Position numbers and translations under genes: made by a program
DNA from: Cervus elaphus
Lineage: Eukaryota; Chordata; Mammalia; Artiodactyla; Cervidae
Assembly (NCBI RefSeq): GCF_910594005.1
Contig: NC_057841.1
Location: 18,399,001 to 18,463,000, forward strand
Length of the DNA stretch: 64,000 nucleotides
Direction: 5' to 3'
The notes under the pieces: generated by a model
The model's input: only the letters and a program-made list of their open reading frames with translations
Database searches by the model: none
What the model was told of the DNA's origin: nothing
Part shown: positions 63,055 to 64,000 of the stretch, in pieces
Layout of the letters: the number at the start of each line of letters is the position of its first letter
Position numbering within the stretch: position 1 is the first letter of the stretch

Positions 63055-63585
63055 ATCTTTTGAGAAACCCATATGCCGATCAAAAAGCAACAGTTGGAAC
63101 TGGATATAAAACAAAAGAGTGGTTCAAAATTGGGAAAGGAGTACATCAAGGCTGTATATTGTCACCTTGCTTATTTAACTTACATGCAGAGTACATCATG
63201 CGAAATGCCAGACTGGATGAATCACAAACTGGAATCAAGATTGCTGGGAGAATTATGAACAACCTCAGATATGTAGACGACACCTTTGGAATGGCAAAAA
63301 GCGAAGAGGAATTAAAGAGCCTCATGATGAGGGTGAATGAGGAGAGTTAAAAATAACTGGCTTAAAGCTCAACATTCAAAAAACTAAGATCATGGCATCT
63401 GGTCCCATCACTTCATGGCAAATAGATGGGAGAAAAGTGAAAATAGTGACAGATTTTATTTTCTTGAGCTCCAAAATCACTGCAAACAGTGACTACCATC
63501 CCAAAATTAAAGATGCTTGCTCCCTGGAAGGAAAGCTATGACAAACCTAGACAGCATATTGAAAGCAGAGACAACACTTTGATTT
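63055..63585 (+). mobile_element. BovB fragment, plus strand, truncated at both ends
   Basis: TTTGAGAAACCCATATGCCG to ATTGAAAGCAGAGACAACAC. It encodes CLFNLHAEYIMRNARLDESQ and LRYVDDTFGMAKSEEELKSL. It ends before the BovB 3' tail, unlike normal copies. Confidence 0.85.
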
Positions 63586-63734
63586 TTAACAGTAATACTA
63601 GATGCCAAAAATACATGAAACTATATCAAAGTTTTGAGTGACTATAAATAGAAATCTAGCATTCTAATTATACTAAATAAAACAAGTGGAATCAAAATGT
63701 CATCAAATTTTTAGCTAGGCGAAAATTCATAAAA

Positions 63735-63781
63735 TTTTTAAAGTCAAGTGAAAGTCGCTCAGTCATATCTGACTCTTTGAG
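63735..63781 (-). mobile_element. Short Bov-A fragment
   Basis: GTGAAAGTCGCTCAGTCATA and CTGACTCTTTGAG only; the rest of the SINE is absent. Confidence 0.65.
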
Positions 63782-63784
63782 TCA

Positions 63785-63935
63785 TCCAGCAAATTCCCAT
63801 TGCCTATCTATTTTACACACGGTAATGTGTGTTTCCATGTTACTTTCTCCATACATCCCACCCTCTCCTTTCTCCCTCTACCCTCGTGTCCATAAATCTG
63901 ATCTCTATAACTGTGCCTCCATATGCATCTGAATT
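63785..63935 (-). mobile_element. L1 3' region fragment, antisense
   Basis: CAGCAAATTCCCATTGCCTA, then CATACATCCCACCCTCTCCT and TACCCTCGTGTCCATAAATC match the antisense 3' UTR of ruminant L1s, as at 50260-50400. Confidence 0.75.
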
Positions 63936-64000
63936 TTTTAAAGTTATTACACGTTTTTCTGTTAAATGGTAGCTTTATTGATATAGAATTCTATTATTTT

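Overview
The window is nuclear DNA of a ruminant, most likely a bovid (cattle, sheep or goat; the sequence alone does not say which). It is full of ruminant-specific retroposons: BovB (RTE-type) LINEs with a 3' end reading GAGTCGGACACGACTGAG, Bov-A/Bov-tA SINEs with a tRNA-Glu-like head, a CHR-type SINE and ruminant L1s. Older mammalian repeats (MIR, L2, old L1 3' ends, Tigger DNA transposons) are also present. There are no bacterial-type operons; nearly all long open frames are decayed retrotransposon sequence.

One real protein-coding gene is recognised: the 5' part of PIK3C3 (VPS34, the class III phosphatidylinositol 3-kinase), on the minus strand. Four coding exons splice in frame and encode residues 1-177, which is the N-terminal tail and most of the C2 domain: exon 1 at 28921-28988, exon 2 at 25795-25983, exon 3 at 19760-19903 and exon 4 at 7016-7145. 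All visible junctions are GT-AG and the phases agree. The gene continues left beyond base 1 (helical and kinase domains are not here). Its promoter is a CpG island at about 28720-29185, with ETS-, NRF1- and YY1-like motifs.

Layout: 1-7015 is intron 4 (an LTR candidate, a nested BovB-in-BovB, old L1 tails). 7146-19759 is intron 3 (an L1 of about 6 kb split by a BovB, a SINE cluster and a 202-bp tandem duplication). 19904-25794 is intron 2 (a Tigger remnant and six SINE insertions). 25984-28920 is intron 1. From 29200 to 64000 is the upstream flank, where no gene was recognised. It holds a young 5'-truncated L1 with a 15-bp target-site duplication, an LTR with a TATA box, a Tigger-like fragment, and a 7.7-kb antisense L1 (50091-57838) carrying BovB and SINE insertions. 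A long antisense BovB and an inverted partner lie near the right end.

No new multi-gene system was found. The most interesting points are structural: two bare poly(A)/poly(T) tracts flanked by short direct repeats (one about 20 bases from the PIK3C3 exon 4 acceptor), an almost identical 202-bp tandem duplication, repeated SINE insertion at one target, and several nested insertions whose target-site duplications can be read directly. Family assignments of repeats are from remembered consensus patterns, not a database search; edges are approximate unless a target-site duplication is given.
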